Shown here piece by piece: positions 16,986 through 26,518 of a DNA stretch of 64,000 bases. Under the pieces are notes generated by a model. That model was not told the origin of the DNA. It worked only from the letters and a program-made list of their open reading frames with translations, and searched no databases. Position 1 is the first letter of the stretch. Every line of letters starts with the position of its first letter. Source of the DNA: Caulobacter sp. BK020. GTDB lineage: Bacteria > Pseudomonadota > Alphaproteobacteria > Caulobacterales > Caulobacteraceae. The position numbers and the translations under genes were made by a program. The stretch covers positions 186,001-250,000 of the forward strand of contig NZ_SLZL01000007.1 in the NCBI RefSeq assembly GCF_004342605.1, given 5' to 3'.

Positions 16986-19372
16986 CAGGGTTTTCCCGCT
17001 CGGCTGTAGAGATCCGACCAGCTGCGCACGACAGGCTTGCCGTCGGCGGCCAGCACGGGCATCAGGCCGCCCTGCGGACTAGGCAGCATCAACATCATGC
17101 CGGCGTCGTCGCCGGTGCTGACCCATCGGCCGCTGTGCGCCACCTGGGTGGCGTACCGCTTGCGATAATCCTCTGGCGCAAGCGCCGCGCCCCGCCCCGC
17201 GACCGGGCTCAGGCCCGCGCCGTCGTTGGACACCAGGTCGCGCAGCACCCGATACGAGCCGATGCGCGCCGCCACCTCGCCGGTGGCCTCACGCGGCGGC
17301 GCCACCATGCGCGCAGACGACAAGACCTCACCCGTCCGGTTCAGGTTTTCGGCGGTCGTCCCCGGAACCATCATCACCTTGCGCGCCGCCTCGGCTGCCG
17401 GCAGGCGGTTTCCCGTCCGAGTGTCGAAGGCGTAGCGTTGCAGGAAGTTGCGCGCAGCGCTGCGGGCGGCGGCGTCCACATCGGCGTCGTCGGCCATGTT
17501 GGCCCGGGCCATCGTCGACACGGCGAAGCTCAGCGCGTTCGAATAGGCCAGGCCGTCCTGCGAACCCGCATAGCTTTCCACCAGCGGCTTCAGCTGCGCC
17601 GCCACCTTGGCCTCCAGCTTGGCTTTGGTGGGCGCATCCAGCTTGACCAGCGGGGCCTGGGTGAGCGCCCGGGCGTAGGCGCCCACCACGATCGGGTCGC
17701 CGTCCACGGCGTTGATCACCGCCGCCTCGGCCGGCGGCAGGCCGGCGCGCTGCAGCTCCAGCAGCACCCGCCCGGAATTGGGCCCGAAGCGCTGGGCGTA
17801 GCCGTAGAGGCCGGTCAGGGCCGCCGTCTTGCCCACCGGTTCCTTGTCGGCGACCACGGCCTTGACCATGTCCTTGGCCACGGCCACGGGCAGGATCCGC
17901 TGCTGGTCGGCCGGCACGCCGATCGCGGCCTGGCGGCGCAGGGCGTCGTTGGCCCAGGCCTGGGCGCTGGCCGGCGTGCCGTCGGCCACGCCGCGCCACA
18001 GTTCCGCCGCCGACTTGTCGACCAGCAGCGCCGCCGCCGGATCGGTCAGCCGCAGCCGCGACTGTTCCTGCCCGGTGGCCAGGGCCAGGTTGTAGACCTG
18101 TTGCTTGCGCGCGAAGTCCGGATCGCCGGGCTTGGGTTTCAGCAGGTCCAGCCGCGCGGCCTGGTCCTTGGGCGTCAGGGCCGCGAAATCGTACGTCGCC
18201 TGACGCACGGTCTTGGCGTCCTCGATCGACTGACGCGCCGCCGCCACCTTGGCCGGGCCGTCGACCGGGCCATAGACGGAGATCAGACTGGCCGGATCGA
18301 ACCCCGTGCTCTGGCCGGTGCTGGCGATGCTGGCCAGTTCGGCCTGGAAGCGATCGTTGACGGTCTGGGCGGCCAACTGGCGCTTCTGGCTGGTCGCCGC
18401 CGTCGTCACCCGCGCCTGCATGGCCGCGAACTGCGGCGGGGCCAGCAGGGCCTTGGTTCGCTTGTCGGCCAGCAGGGCCTCCATGCCGTAATAGTCCTCG
18501 CGGCTCTCCAGCCCATCCAGGGCGCTGGCGATCATGTCGCCCGGCAGGGCCGCGCCCATCTTCTGGCGCAGGTCGGCCGGCAACTGCGACACCGCCGCTG
18601 GGATCTTGGCCAGGGCGGCGGTCAACTCGCCCGGATCCTCGCGCACGCTGTTGATCAGCAGGCTGACCGTCTGGCGCGTATTGTCGACGATGCGGGCGTC
18701 CAGCAGCCCGCGCGCCGTGTCGGCCGCCACGTTCTGCAGGTCGCGCCGCTGGTTTTCCAACTGCAGCTTGACCAGCGGCGCGTCTTCCGGACTGACGCCC
18801 TTCATCACCTCGGCCGCCCGCTGATCGAAATCGGCCAGCCGGCTGGGCAGGAAGTCGGGCGCGGTCGGATCGGCCTCGACGAAGGCGGCGCGCAGGGCGG
18901 TCTTGGTCTGCTGTTGGAAATCCCCCGTCAGGCGGATGATCCGGCTGTTCTGGTCGGCCGCCCGCACCTGACGCAGATGCGCGCCCTGAGCCTGGGCCTC
19001 GACGCCGCTGGCCTGGTCCAGCACCCTCAGGCGCTGCTCCAGGTTGGTCTGGTCGAAATAGCGCTGCTGCGTCGGCGTCAGGCCCTGCCGTGCCAACTCG
19101 ACATGGTCGTCATAGGCCTTGGCCTGGGCCGAGGCGAAACCCGGGGTCTGGCCGTCATAGGTGGCGACGGCGGTGTTGAAGGCCGGATCGAACTGCTCGC
19201 GCACCGAGGCCATGGCCTCGGCGGCCCGGCGCTGGTCGCCCTTGTCCAGCACCGCGCCATAGTCGGCCACGCCCTGGGCCACGGCCTGCAGGCCCTGGTT
19301 CAGGCCGCGATAGTCCAGCGTGTCGGTCGACGGCCGCTGCGCGCGCGGCGCGCTCTTGCCCAGGGTCGCCAT
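16985..19372 (-). CDS. Internal virion protein (gp15-like)
   Basis: A 795-residue protein of almost continuous helix with many Ala and Gln and no membrane segment. It starts MATLGKSAPRAQRPSTDTLD. Size, composition and position between the gp14-like and transglycosylase proteins match the T7 gp15 class of ejected core proteins. Its start overlaps the stop of the gp14-like gene by 1 base, consistent with coupled translation of the core stack. Confidence 0.75.
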   Translation of the reverse strand: MATLGKSAPRAQRPSTDTLDYRGLNQGLQAVAQGVADYGAVLDKGDQRRAAEAMASVREQFDPAFNTAVATYDGQTPGFASAQAKAYDDHVELARQGLTPTQQRYFDQTNLEQRLRVLDQASGVEAQAQGAHLRQVRAADQNSRIIRLTGDFQQQTKTALRAAFVEADPTAPDFLPSRLADFDQRAAEVMKGVSPEDAPLVKLQLENQRRDLQNVAADTARGLLDARIVDNTRQTVSLLINSVREDPGELTAALAKIPAAVSQLPADLRQKMGAALPGDMIASALDGLESREDYYGMEALLADKRTKALLAPPQFAAMQARVTTAATSQKRQLAAQTVNDRFQAELASIASTGQSTGFDPASLISVYGPVDGPAKVAAARQSIEDAKTVRQATYDFAALTPKDQAARLDLLKPKPGDPDFARKQQVYNLALATGQEQSRLRLTDPAAALLVDKSAAELWRGVADGTPASAQAWANDALRRQAAIGVPADQQRILPVAVAKDMVKAVVADKEPVGKTAALTGLYGYAQRFGPNSGRVLLELQRAGLPPAEAAVINAVDGDPIVVGAYARALTQAPLVKLDAPTKAKLEAKVAAQLKPLVESYAGSQDGLAYSNALSFAVSTMARANMADDADVDAAARSAARNFLQRYAFDTRTGNRLPAAEAARKVMMVPGTTAENLNRTGEVLSSARMVAPPREATGEVAARIGSYRVLRDLVSNDGAGLSPVAGRGAALAPEDYRKRYATQVAHSGRWVSTGDDAGMMLMLPSPQGGLMPVLAADGKPVVRSWSDLYSRAGKP

Positions 19373-19896
19373 CAGTAGAGGCCCCGGCCGTTGTCGAATC
19401 CGCTAGGCTGGCTGTTCCAGCTGCGGGTCCGCGCCGCCTCCAGCCGCGCCGCCCGGCGCTGCTGCATGTCGCCCAGGGCGCTGCCGGCGCTGCCGCCGGC
19501 CTGCAGCCAGTTGGTCACCAGGGCCAGGCCGCCCTGCTTCTTGGCCACCTTGGCCTGATAGTCCAGGTTCCGACCCTCGGTGACGCCCTCATAGATGGCG
19601 CTGCGCGCGTTGAACATGGCGCTGCTGGCCAGGTCGTCCAGCGCCCCCAGGGCGCTACCGGTCAGGCCGCCGCCGCCCGCCGCGGCGTTGACCGCCGCCT
19701 GGGCCGCCGCGCGGTCGCCTTCCTCCAGCGCGAGGCCAGCGCGCACCCCAGCCTCGCGGCGGGCCTGGGCCGCGCCGCGCCGCAGCGCCCTGGCCTGGCC
19801 GCGGCTGGCCATGAACTGGCCCACCCCGCCCAGCATGCTGCCGATGGCCGAGATCCCGGCCGTGATCATCTGCGCTTCGCCGCCGCCTTCGGCCAT
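19372..19896 (-). CDS. Internal virion protein (gp14-like)
   Basis: A 174-residue protein with an N-terminal glycine-rich hydrophobic stretch (ITAGISAIGSMLGGVGQFMA) and long Ala/Arg helices (ALRRGAAQARREAGVRAGLA). It ends in a polar tail. This layout is typical of gp14-class ejection proteins, which insert into the outer membrane. It follows the GNAT-like gene by 3 bp. Confidence 0.75.
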   Translation of the reverse strand: MAEGGGEAQMITAGISAIGSMLGGVGQFMASRGQARALRRGAAQARREAGVRAGLALEEGDRAAAQAAVNAAAGGGGLTGSALGALDDLASSAMFNARSAIYEGVTEGRNLDYQAKVAKKQGGLALVTNWLQAGGSAGSALGDMQQRRAARLEAARTRSWNSQPSGFDNGRGLY

Positions 19897-19899
19897 GGA

Positions 19900-20304
19900 T
19901 CAGCCCTCCCAGACCATGTAGGGCTCGCCGACCTCGACGAACCCGATACGCTTGAGCAACCGCACCGCCTGCGGCGTCGGGGCGGGAATGGCGACGATGG
20001 TGCGCACATCCACCCGCCGCGCCGTGAACCGCAGCAACCTCTCAGCCGCCGCCGCCGCCGCCAGCCAGTGTCGCGGGCGCAGATCGGCCAAGCACGCCCA
20101 AGCCGCCCAACGCCCATCGCCCAGCGGCTCCACGCCGCCGATGCCGCGAACAACCGTCCGAGGACCGCCAAAATCCAACAGCGTCCATTTCCCGCCCTGC
20201 GGCAGCACCCCACCTGCAGAGGCCAGGTCGCGCGCGAAGTCCTCGCGCGGAACAAACCGCGCCAGGTCGCCGTCCAGATGCGGGCGCAACACCAACTCAG
20301 GCAT
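19900..20304 (-). CDS. GNAT-fold phage protein (gp13-like position)
   Basis: A 134-residue protein. RHWLAAAAAAERLLRFTARR and APTPQAVRLLKRIGFVEVGE, followed by PYMVWEG, have the shape of the GNAT acetyl-CoA fold: a helix, then the GF-E motif. In T7-like phages a small acyltransferase-fold protein often lies between the tail tube B and ejection proteins. Whether it acetylates anything is unknown. It overlaps the upstream gene by 8 bp. The ATG at 20304 is chosen because longer in-frame starts run into the gp12-like gene. Confidence 0.7.
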   Translation of the reverse strand: MPELVLRPHLDGDLARFVPREDFARDLASAGGVLPQGGKWTLLDFGGPRTVVRGIGGVEPLGDGRWAAWACLADLRPRHWLAAAAAAERLLRFTARRVDVRTIVAIPAPTPQAVRLLKRIGFVEVGEPYMVWEG

Positions 20305-22579
20305 TGCTCCACCCCACCGGCCGCAGCGCGTGCAGCGTGAAGTCAAACCCGCTGTCGTCCTCGACCACCAGCCGCCCGTCGCGGCTTGCGCCGGCCGAAC
20401 AGGTGACGTTGACGGCCAGGCGCTTGGGAACCACGCCGCTGGTCTCGTCGACATTGCGCACGCCGAAACTGTCCAGCGGGCTGGGCGCCTCGCCGTCGGT
20501 GATCGTGCCGGCCCGCGCCGCCCCGGCCACGCCCTTGGCGATCACCAGCATCTGGGTGACCCGCGTCCGCTGGCCTTGGGTGCTGCCCGGCCCCTCCAGG
20601 TCGGTAGGCAGGCTTTCGAAACGGAACAGGTACGGCAGGCCAGCAAGGATCTCGGTGGCCGTGCGCCCGCCCGGCAGGGTGGCCACGCCGCCCGTCACCG
20701 GCCGGTCGCGATACTGCGCCCAGCGGCCCTGGGCGTCGCGGGTCATCAGGGTGACGCTCTCGCCCTCCAGGTGATCCAGCCCGCTCACCCCCGTGGTCGC
20801 CGCCCCGGCGTAGCGCTCGGCCGCGTGCAGGCGCAGGCCTTCCTGCCGCGCCGACTGGATCAGGATCATCCGCTGGGGCGCGCCGTTCTTGATCCGCAGG
20901 GCGTGCACCCACAAAGCGGTGCGGCCATAGGCGCCCGGCAGCGCGCTGATGTTTTCCACCGTCCAGCCGGGGTCGTCGGCGCTGGTCGCGCCCAGGGCCT
21001 GGCGGGCCCAGCCGAAGGCCTTCTGCTCGCGGTGATAGAGGAAGCAGGCCAGCCCCCCATCCTCCAGCCGCGCCCACAGCAGGTTGTCGGGCTCGCCGCA
21101 CCAGGCCAACTGGGCGATGCCCCGGCCGGCGATGTGCTCGGCCAGAAAGCTCAGGTCGCCACCGGCCAGGCTCAGATCGCCGCCCACCACCAGCTCGCGC
21201 AGGGTGGTGCCGCCCCGCGCCACGTACAGCACCGCGTCATGGGCCCGGGTCGGCGCCACGCCGCTCTGGCTGCCATATTCGGTCAGGGGCCGCACCTTGG
21301 TGCCGTCGGGCGTCAGGGGCTCGTCCAGGGTGGCGCCGGCGATCACGTTCTCGTCGGCATGGGTGCCGGCGATCAGCTGGCCGGCGCTGATCAGCCAGGC
21401 CAGGGTGCTGGACTGGTCGCCGCAGAACTGGCGCACCGCGTCGTCGGCCACCACCCGGCCTGTGCCCAGGCCCGGCTTGAAGTCGGCCTTGGCGGTGTCG
21501 TAGCCGGCCGTGCGGCTGGCGTCGAACTTGTCGGGCTCGCTGCGCCCGCCGCCCACCACCAGGCGCTGCTCGCGCACCGTCGGCCAGGCCGTCGGCCAGC
21601 CGCGATAATCGCTATAGGCCGCCTCGGCCCAGGTGCTGGTGGCGGGGAAGGCGTAGCTGCTGGCGGGGTTGTAGGTTTCCTCGCCGCCGCCGCTGCCCTG
21701 GTACGGCAGGGTCTGCAGCACCAGGCCGGTCGCATGGGTGCTGTCGGTCACCGCCGTGATCTGCACCACCCCGCTGCCGTCGTGCAGGAAGGTCCAGACG
21801 ATGTTGCCGTCGCTGACCGAGCCCTGCTCATGGATCGGCGGCGTCAGGCCGGTCTTTTCGTCGCCCAGGCTGGCCCCGGCGTAGTAGGCGCGACCGTTGC
21901 TCAGCCACAACGAGGCGTCGGGCGGGTTGACGTCGGGCGTCCAGGTCTGCAGGCCGATGCTGCCTTCCGGGGCCCGCAGGCGGAACGACGCACCCACCAT
22001 GCCGGGATCGAACAGGGCCGCGCTGGCGGTCAGGTTCACCACGCCGGTGATGTCGTCGGCCTCGATCGTCAGCGCCCGGTTGGTGTTCTCGGTGCGCCAG
22101 GGCCCGTTCTCGAACAGATAGGGCGCAAAGCCCCAGCCGCCGGTCGGGCCGCGCAGCAGACGCTGGGGCTGGCGGCCGTCGGCGTGGAAGAACACGATCA
22201 CGTCGCCGGTCTGGTACCAGCGCAACCCCGCCAGGTCGGCCGCCGCATAGGGCGAAACGAACTGCAGCGGGCTCATCCCGCTCATCACCGGCGCGCCCAG
22301 GGCGTCGCGCACCCGGCCATAGCCGTCGCCCAGCTCGATCGACCAGGCGTCGTCGACGCTGCGCTTGAACGGAACCTGAATGGTGGCGGCGTCCTGATCC
22401 ATGCACAGGCCGGCGAACCAGAAGCCATAGCTTTTCTGCAGCGGCCCCTGGGCCCGGGGCATGGCGTTCAGGGCCAGGGCGCAGCCGTTGGCGTGCTGCT
22501 GCAGGTCGCTGTTCGACCAGGCCTCGTCAGCCAGCTCGCCCGAATTGAACCGATTTTTCCAGCCGATCGCCTTTGACAT
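20297..22579 (-). CDS. Tail tubular protein B (gp12-like nozzle)
   Basis: A 760-residue protein starting at the ATG at 22579 (MSKAIGWKNRFNSGELADEA). The N-terminal FNSGELADEAWSNSDLQQHANGC matches the FT/SGELSP...R-D...Y..GC pattern of podophage tail nozzle proteins, and the rest is beta-rich. Known role: distal tail tube/nozzle that anchors fibres. It sits in the canonical order after the gp11-like gene. The upstream in-frame extension to 22789 overlaps another real gene and is rejected. Confidence 0.85.
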   Translation of the reverse strand: MSKAIGWKNRFNSGELADEAWSNSDLQQHANGCALALNAMPRAQGPLQKSYGFWFAGLCMDQDAATIQVPFKRSVDDAWSIELGDGYGRVRDALGAPVMSGMSPLQFVSPYAAADLAGLRWYQTGDVIVFFHADGRQPQRLLRGPTGGWGFAPYLFENGPWRTENTNRALTIEADDITGVVNLTASAALFDPGMVGASFRLRAPEGSIGLQTWTPDVNPPDASLWLSNGRAYYAGASLGDEKTGLTPPIHEQGSVSDGNIVWTFLHDGSGVVQITAVTDSTHATGLVLQTLPYQGSGGGEETYNPASSYAFPATSTWAEAAYSDYRGWPTAWPTVREQRLVVGGGRSEPDKFDASRTAGYDTAKADFKPGLGTGRVVADDAVRQFCGDQSSTLAWLISAGQLIAGTHADENVIAGATLDEPLTPDGTKVRPLTEYGSQSGVAPTRAHDAVLYVARGGTTLRELVVGGDLSLAGGDLSFLAEHIAGRGIAQLAWCGEPDNLLWARLEDGGLACFLYHREQKAFGWARQALGATSADDPGWTVENISALPGAYGRTALWVHALRIKNGAPQRMILIQSARQEGLRLHAAERYAGAATTGVSGLDHLEGESVTLMTRDAQGRWAQYRDRPVTGGVATLPGGRTATEILAGLPYLFRFESLPTDLEGPGSTQGQRTRVTQMLVIAKGVAGAARAGTITDGEAPSPLDSFGVRNVDETSGVVPKRLAVNVTCSAGASRDGRLVVEDDSGFDFTLHALRPVGWSNA

Positions 22580-22614
22580 GGCCCCAGCTTCGCGCGGGGG
22601 CGCGGGCGGGGGGG

Positions 22615-22833
22615 TTAGCTGGCGGGCAGCCCTTCGATCATGTGGCGGATCATTGCCTGCGCCTGATCGTAGTCGAACAGGTTGGTGCCGCTCGGGTCGT
22701 GATACTGTGGCCCGAACGGCATGTGTTCGTTGTACGTCGGCTTGAAGCTGATGCCGTTGTCGGGGCGAAAATTCGCGGGCAGCTTCCATGACAGGAAGCG
22801 CTCGGTCATGTACTTGATTTGCTCGTCGGTCAT
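22615..22833 (-). CDS. Conserved small phage protein between tail tube genes
   Basis: A 72-residue protein: MTDEQIKYMTERFLSWKLP, then NFRPDNGISFKP, and FDYDQAQAMIRHMIEGLP at the C-terminus. I recognise the pattern (M-E-RFL-WKLPxxFxPDxGISF) as a widespread short family in alphaproteobacterial phages and chromosomes, with no assigned function. It lies between the gp11-like and gp12-like genes, and its codon use is markedly less GC-biased. Confidence 0.75.
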   Translation of the reverse strand: MTDEQIKYMTERFLSWKLPANFRPDNGISFKPTYNEHMPFGPQYHDPSGTNLFDYDQAQAMIRHMIEGLPAS

Positions 22834-22858
22834 CTCAGTCTCCAGATATTGACGCGCC

Positions 22859-23464
22859 CTAGTTGGCGCTGCGGCGCAGGACGCCGTACGGATCAGGGAT
22901 CAGGGGATAGCGCTCGCGGGTCTGCACCCCGTCCTTGCCCTGGGCCAGGGCGATGGCCGCCGCCGCCCGGTCGCCGTTCTTGGTGGCCATGGTCCAGTCG
23001 CCGTTCACCGACGGCCCGGCCATCGCCGCCAGCTGCAGGCCCATGGCCTGCTCCAACCAGACCGGGATCACCGCCCAGTCGATCCGGCGGGTGAAGGTGA
23101 CGTCCAGGGCTGCCGTGGCGGTGTCGGCGCGGATCACCAACCGCGCGGCGCCGGTGGCCGAATCCACTTCGGTTCCACGCTCCCAGGCCACGCAGCCGTC
23201 GACGTCGCGCACCACCAGCGCCCCGTTCGGCAGCCAGTACAGGCCCGGCCAGCGGAAGCTGCCGGCCGCCCCGGTCGGCTGCAGGGTCTCATAGCCCCGC
23301 GCGTCCAGCCAGTCATGGGCGATCAGCACCATGTCGCGGGCGTCGTCCAGGAAGGCCAGCACCTTGCGCACCGCCGAGCGGGCGATGGACGGATCCAGGG
23401 TCTCGGTCAGCTCCTCGCCGATGTTGCGCAGGGCGATGTTGACGACGCTTTCGCGGCTGGCCAT
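22859..23464 (-). CDS. Tail tubular protein A (gp11-like adaptor)
   Basis: A 201-residue protein. SRESVVNIALRNIGEE plus SAVRKVLAFLDDARDMVL is the helical start of T7 gp11-like gatekeeper proteins. These join the portal to the nozzle. WLEQAMGLQLAAMAGPSVNG follows in the second helical half. Its place before the gp12-like gene supports the call. Confidence 0.85.
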   Translation of the reverse strand: MASRESVVNIALRNIGEELTETLDPSIARSAVRKVLAFLDDARDMVLIAHDWLDARGYETLQPTGAAGSFRWPGLYWLPNGALVVRDVDGCVAWERGTEVDSATGAARLVIRADTATAALDVTFTRRIDWAVIPVWLEQAMGLQLAAMAGPSVNGDWTMATKNGDRAAAAIALAQGKDGVQTRERYPLIPDPYGVLRRSAN

Positions 23465-23492
23465 GGCGGGATTTTCCTAGTCCGGATGTGGT

Positions 23493-23528
23493 GACGGGGC
23501 GGCCCCTGGAAGGAGAAGCCGCCCCGTC
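23493..23528 (-). terminator. GC-rich hairpin after the 159-residue structural gene
   Basis: GACGGGGCGGC at 23493-23503 pairs perfectly with GCCGCCCCGTC at 23518-23528 (14-base loop), in the 130-bp gap 23465-23594. A T-tract is weak, so it may be an attenuator or an RNA-processing hairpin that tunes tail-gene expression below head genes. Confidence 0.4.
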
Positions 23529-23594
23529 TGTCCGCCCGGGTGTCGCGAGGTTGAGAGCGACGCGGCGCGCCGGGCGAAAGGGGTCCCGAGGGGG

Positions 23595-24074
23595 TTAGCG
23601 CTTGATGCCCACCAACTGCCAGGTCAGCGTGCCGGTGGCGCCGGCGGTGTTGATCGTAAACAGCAGTTCGCATTGGGCGCTCACCGCCTGGGCGGCGGCC
23701 AGGGTGGCGTAGCCCAGGGTCTGCCACAGGGGCTTGAAGTAGTTGGCGATGTCGACGCTCTTCATGGCCTTGGCCGTGCCGGCGGCCGTGGCCACGTCGG
23801 TGGCGCTGATCAGGGCCGTGGGATAGGTGACGTTGCCCAGGCTCAGGGTGGTGCCGGTGCCCAGGTCGTCGAAGCTGATGTCCGACGCGTAGGGGTTCAG
23901 CACGGTTTCCCAGGGCAGCAGCGCCGCCTGCACCGTGTCCGTCGCCGAGGCGGCCAGTTCGATAGTGTCGCGCACCAGCACCCAGTCCTTGTTGTCGGCC
24001 AGGACGTTGGGGATCAGGGCCGGCGGAACCGCTTGCTTGGGCGTGCCCACCAGGCTGCCATAGTACTTGGTCAT
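23595..24074 (-). CDS. Putative head decoration or minor structural protein
   Basis: A 159-residue protein starting MTKYYGSLVGTPKQAVPPAL, rich in Thr, Ala, Leu and small residues, with a probable beta-rich fold (LTWQLVGIKR at the end). No named family recognised. It directly follows the capsid gene and is framed by two hairpins. A separately expressed protein placed right after the major capsid gene is often a decoration or head-fibre protein. This is an inference from context. Confidence 0.6.
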   Translation of the reverse strand: MTKYYGSLVGTPKQAVPPALIPNVLADNKDWVLVRDTIELAASATDTVQAALLPWETVLNPYASDISFDDLGTGTTLSLGNVTYPTALISATDVATAAGTAKAMKSVDIANYFKPLWQTLGYATLAAAQAVSAQCELLFTINTAGATGTLTWQLVGIKR

Positions 24075-24138
24075 GGTCTTGACCCTTCATGTTCACCGGC
24101 TGGCCGGCGGGGCCCTGTGGCCCGAAATCCTAAGAAGC

Positions 24139-24160
24139 GGCCGGGTCTTGCGACCCGGCC
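24139..24160 (-). terminator. Hairpin downstream of the capsid gene
   Basis: GGCCGGGTC at 24139-24147 pairs perfectly with GACCCGGCC at 24152-24160 around the loop TTGC. It lies just after the capsid stop on the transcribed strand, followed by only a partial T-run. It is likely a leaky terminator that lets the capsid be made in excess. Confidence 0.55.
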
Positions 24161-24173
24161 AGTCGGGAGGAAC

Positions 24174-25088
24174 CTAGACGCGGCTGCAGAGCACCTGCAC
24201 CACGGCGTTGTCGTAGCGACGGGCCACCGCATGCTCGGTTTCGTAGTAGGCGTACCAACGGAACGACTTGTCGGACCGCTGAGTGATCGTCGCCGTGATG
24301 ATCTCGCGGGCCTTGTATTCGATGGCCGACTTGATCCAGGCGCCGCACTTGGTGATCGAGCTGGCCACCGGCATGCGCTCGGTGCGCACGAAGCGGAAGC
24401 CGTAGAAGCTGTCGATCTGGCCGTTGGCCAGGGCCTTGATCGTGTTGTAGTCGCCGCTGGTGGCCGGGGTGCTGGCCAGCAGCTGGGCCTTTTCGTAGCT
24501 GGTCCAGCCGAAGTAGCGCTCGCCCTCCAGCTCGCTGCGATCCAGGATGGCGCTGGCGGTGATGATCTTGCCGATGGTCAGGCCCAGGTTGCCGCTGGCC
24601 GCCACGGTTTCGGCGTCATGCAGGTTCTCGCGGCTGTCGACCGCGATGATCTGGCCGGCCGGGAAGGTGTTGGCCGTGGTCAGGTTCTGGCCCGAATAGG
24701 TGGTGCCGAACAGGCCGTCGATGATCTTGTCTTCCATGAACCGGTTCTTGCCGGCCATGATCGACTGCATGGTCTTGCTGCTGGGGTCCGCCAGCTCGCG
24801 CGCCTTGTCGCGATTGTCGATGAACTTGCCGTCGGCGAAAGCCTCGAAGTGGCCGCCGCGGCGGGTCTGTTCCAGGAAGCCGGCCGGGCTGTCGGGAACG
24901 CGGGTGGTCACGGGCGCCGGCTGGCTGGCGCCGATGTCGTCGCAGTTGAAGCTGGTGCCCGGCTCGCCATAGGCCAGGTCGGCGTCGACGCAGCCCAGCA
25001 GGCGGTTGTTCATCTGCTGGGGCAGCAGGTTCAGGTTGGCGCGGAAACCCTGCACATAGTGCGACGGGATGGTGTCTTCGGCGGCCAT
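24174..25088 (-). CDS. Major capsid protein
   Basis: A 304-residue protein: IPSHYVQGFRANLNLLPQQ, RRGGHFEAFADGKFIDNRDK and MAGKNRFMEDKIIDGLFG at the N-terminal half. It ends FRWYAYYETEHAVARRYDN. This matches the phage capsid family found in T7-like and related podophages (HK97-like fold). It lies directly after the scaffold gene and is enclosed by non-coding gaps with hairpins, as for a highly expressed gene. The gap 25089-25329 holds GATCAAAGGTC/TTTGATC-type symmetry but no gene. Confidence 0.85.
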   Translation of the reverse strand: MAAEDTIPSHYVQGFRANLNLLPQQMNNRLLGCVDADLAYGEPGTSFNCDDIGASQPAPVTTRVPDSPAGFLEQTRRGGHFEAFADGKFIDNRDKARELADPSSKTMQSIMAGKNRFMEDKIIDGLFGTTYSGQNLTTANTFPAGQIIAVDSRENLHDAETVAASGNLGLTIGKIITASAILDRSELEGERYFGWTSYEKAQLLASTPATSGDYNTIKALANGQIDSFYGFRFVRTERMPVASSITKCGAWIKSAIEYKAREIITATITQRSDKSFRWYAYYETEHAVARRYDNAVVQVLCSRV

Positions 25089-25329
25089 GGTGCGGCTCTC
25101 TTGCTGCGGCCACGCACCGGGCCTGTCGAGGGAATGGGCGCGCGGGCTCGATCAAAGGTCTGGGGTTTGATCGGCAGCGGTCCCCGGTTTCGTGTCCGGG
25201 CGCGAGCCTGGTGTTTAACGCCCCGTCGGGCGCCGCCTCCTGATGGGCCGGGGTGAACCGGGTGTCCAACGGTCGGGCGGATTGACGACAAGGGCTGGAC
25301 TGATTTGCCCTCGCCGTCAACCGTTACGC

Positions 25330-26238
25330 TTACTGGCCGGCCGGATAGGCCTGTTTCAGCAGGGCCTCGCGCTCGGCCAGCACCGTCTTGTGCAGCGGAT
25401 CGTTTCTGTCCTGCAGGGCCTTAAGCTTGGCGGGATCGCCGTGCAGCGCCGACAGGGCCGCCTGGGCCTGGTACGGCGTCGCCGGGCGGCCAGCCTCGCC
25501 AGCGCCCGCGCCCGGCAGAGCGCCAGGCTCGGCGCGCATGTCGGTCACCGCGGCCAGGATCTGCAGCAGCTCGGGGCTGCTGCCCAGGCCCTGGGCGTTC
25601 AGCTTGTCGAACACCCCTTCGATCTTCAGCTTTTCGCCCAGGTCGCCCAGCAGCTTGGGGATCTCGGTCTCATAGACCGCCTTCTTGTCGCCCCAGGCCG
25701 CGCCCAGCACCTTTTGGCATTCGGCGGCGGCCGCCTTGGCCGCCTCCGCCGCTTCCTGGTGCGCCTTCTGGATCGTCTCGTTCAGATAGCCGACCGCCGC
25801 GCCCATCTGGGCTTGGCTCAGGCCGGCCTTATGGGCGATGGCCTTGAAGCCGTCGGCGAAAGCCTTGTCGGCGTCGCTGGCGCCCTCGTCCAGATCGAGC
25901 TTGTAGCCGTCGGCCGTCTCGGGGCGGCCCAGCTTGTTGAACAGCTCGCCCCAGCCCTTCTCGTCATCCGGCTTGGCGGGGACCTCCAGCAGGCTGGCGG
26001 GGTCCTTACCGAACCGCTGCAGGGCATGAAGGTGGCCGTTGGCGAAGGCCTCCAGGCTTTCGTACTTGGCCAGGTTGCGGTCGGCCCGCATCGCCTCGGG
26101 CAGCTGCTCCAGCCAGGACTTGGCCTCGCCACCACCTCCAGCGCCGGCGCCCGCGCCCGCGCCGGTGTCAGTAGTCCTCGTTTGGTCCGTCGCCGTCGAG
26201 GATTGGTCCCCGCCGGTGCTCGTGCTCGTGTCGGTCAT
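25330..26238 (-). CDS. Capsid assembly scaffolding protein
   Basis: A 302-residue, highly charged helical protein. The N-terminus is low-complexity and Thr/Ser/Gly-rich (TSTSTGGDQSSTATDQ, GAGAGAGAGGGG). It is followed by WLEQLPEAMRADRNLAKYES, LGRPETADGYKLDLDEG and a coiled region (KAHQEAAEAAKAAAAECQK). LGRPxxxDGYKL is typical of phage scaffold proteins. It is placed between the portal and capsid genes. The start overlaps the end of the preceding gene by 71 bp, unusually long for this operon, so either the start or that gene's end merits a check. Confidence 0.8.
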   Translation of the reverse strand: MTDTSTSTGGDQSSTATDQTRTTDTGAGAGAGAGGGGEAKSWLEQLPEAMRADRNLAKYESLEAFANGHLHALQRFGKDPASLLEVPAKPDDEKGWGELFNKLGRPETADGYKLDLDEGASDADKAFADGFKAIAHKAGLSQAQMGAAVGYLNETIQKAHQEAAEAAKAAAAECQKVLGAAWGDKKAVYETEIPKLLGDLGEKLKIEGVFDKLNAQGLGSSPELLQILAAVTDMRAEPGALPGAGAGEAGRPATPYQAQAALSALHGDPAKLKALQDRNDPLHKTVLAEREALLKQAYPAGQ

Positions 26239-26515
26239 CTCGTTCTCCTTCCAGTGAACCCGTGATCGCCGCCGCCAGCAGGGCCTCGTGGTCGAAGCCG
26301 GCGTGGGTGATGATTTCCAGGGCTAGGTCCGCCATCCCGTCGTGATAGGCGCGGGCCTCGGCCGGTGTGTCGTCGGCTCGGCGGCGCATCAGGCCGCCCA
26401 TGCTCATGATCTTCAGCAGCACCACGCGGGGGATCTTCGCGAACTCCCGATCCAGATCGGGGCTGGAGATCCGGCGCGCCTGGTCGGCCGCGTGGCGGGC
26501 TTCGAACTCGGCCAT
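26168..26515 (-). CDS. Hypothetical phage head-region protein
   Basis: A 115-residue helical protein (AKIPRVVLLKIMSMGGLMRR, AYHDGMADLALEIITHAGFD) with a His/Glu/Asp-rich C-terminal tail that reads through the scaffold start. No family recognised. It lies between a Cys-rich small protein and the scaffold in the head operon. Confidence 0.6.
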   Translation of the reverse strand: MAEFEARHAADQARRISSPDLDREFAKIPRVVLLKIMSMGGLMRRRADDTPAEARAYHDGMADLALEIITHAGFDHEALLAAAITGSLEGERDDRHEHEHRRGPILDGDGPNEDY

Positions 26516-26518
26516 GGT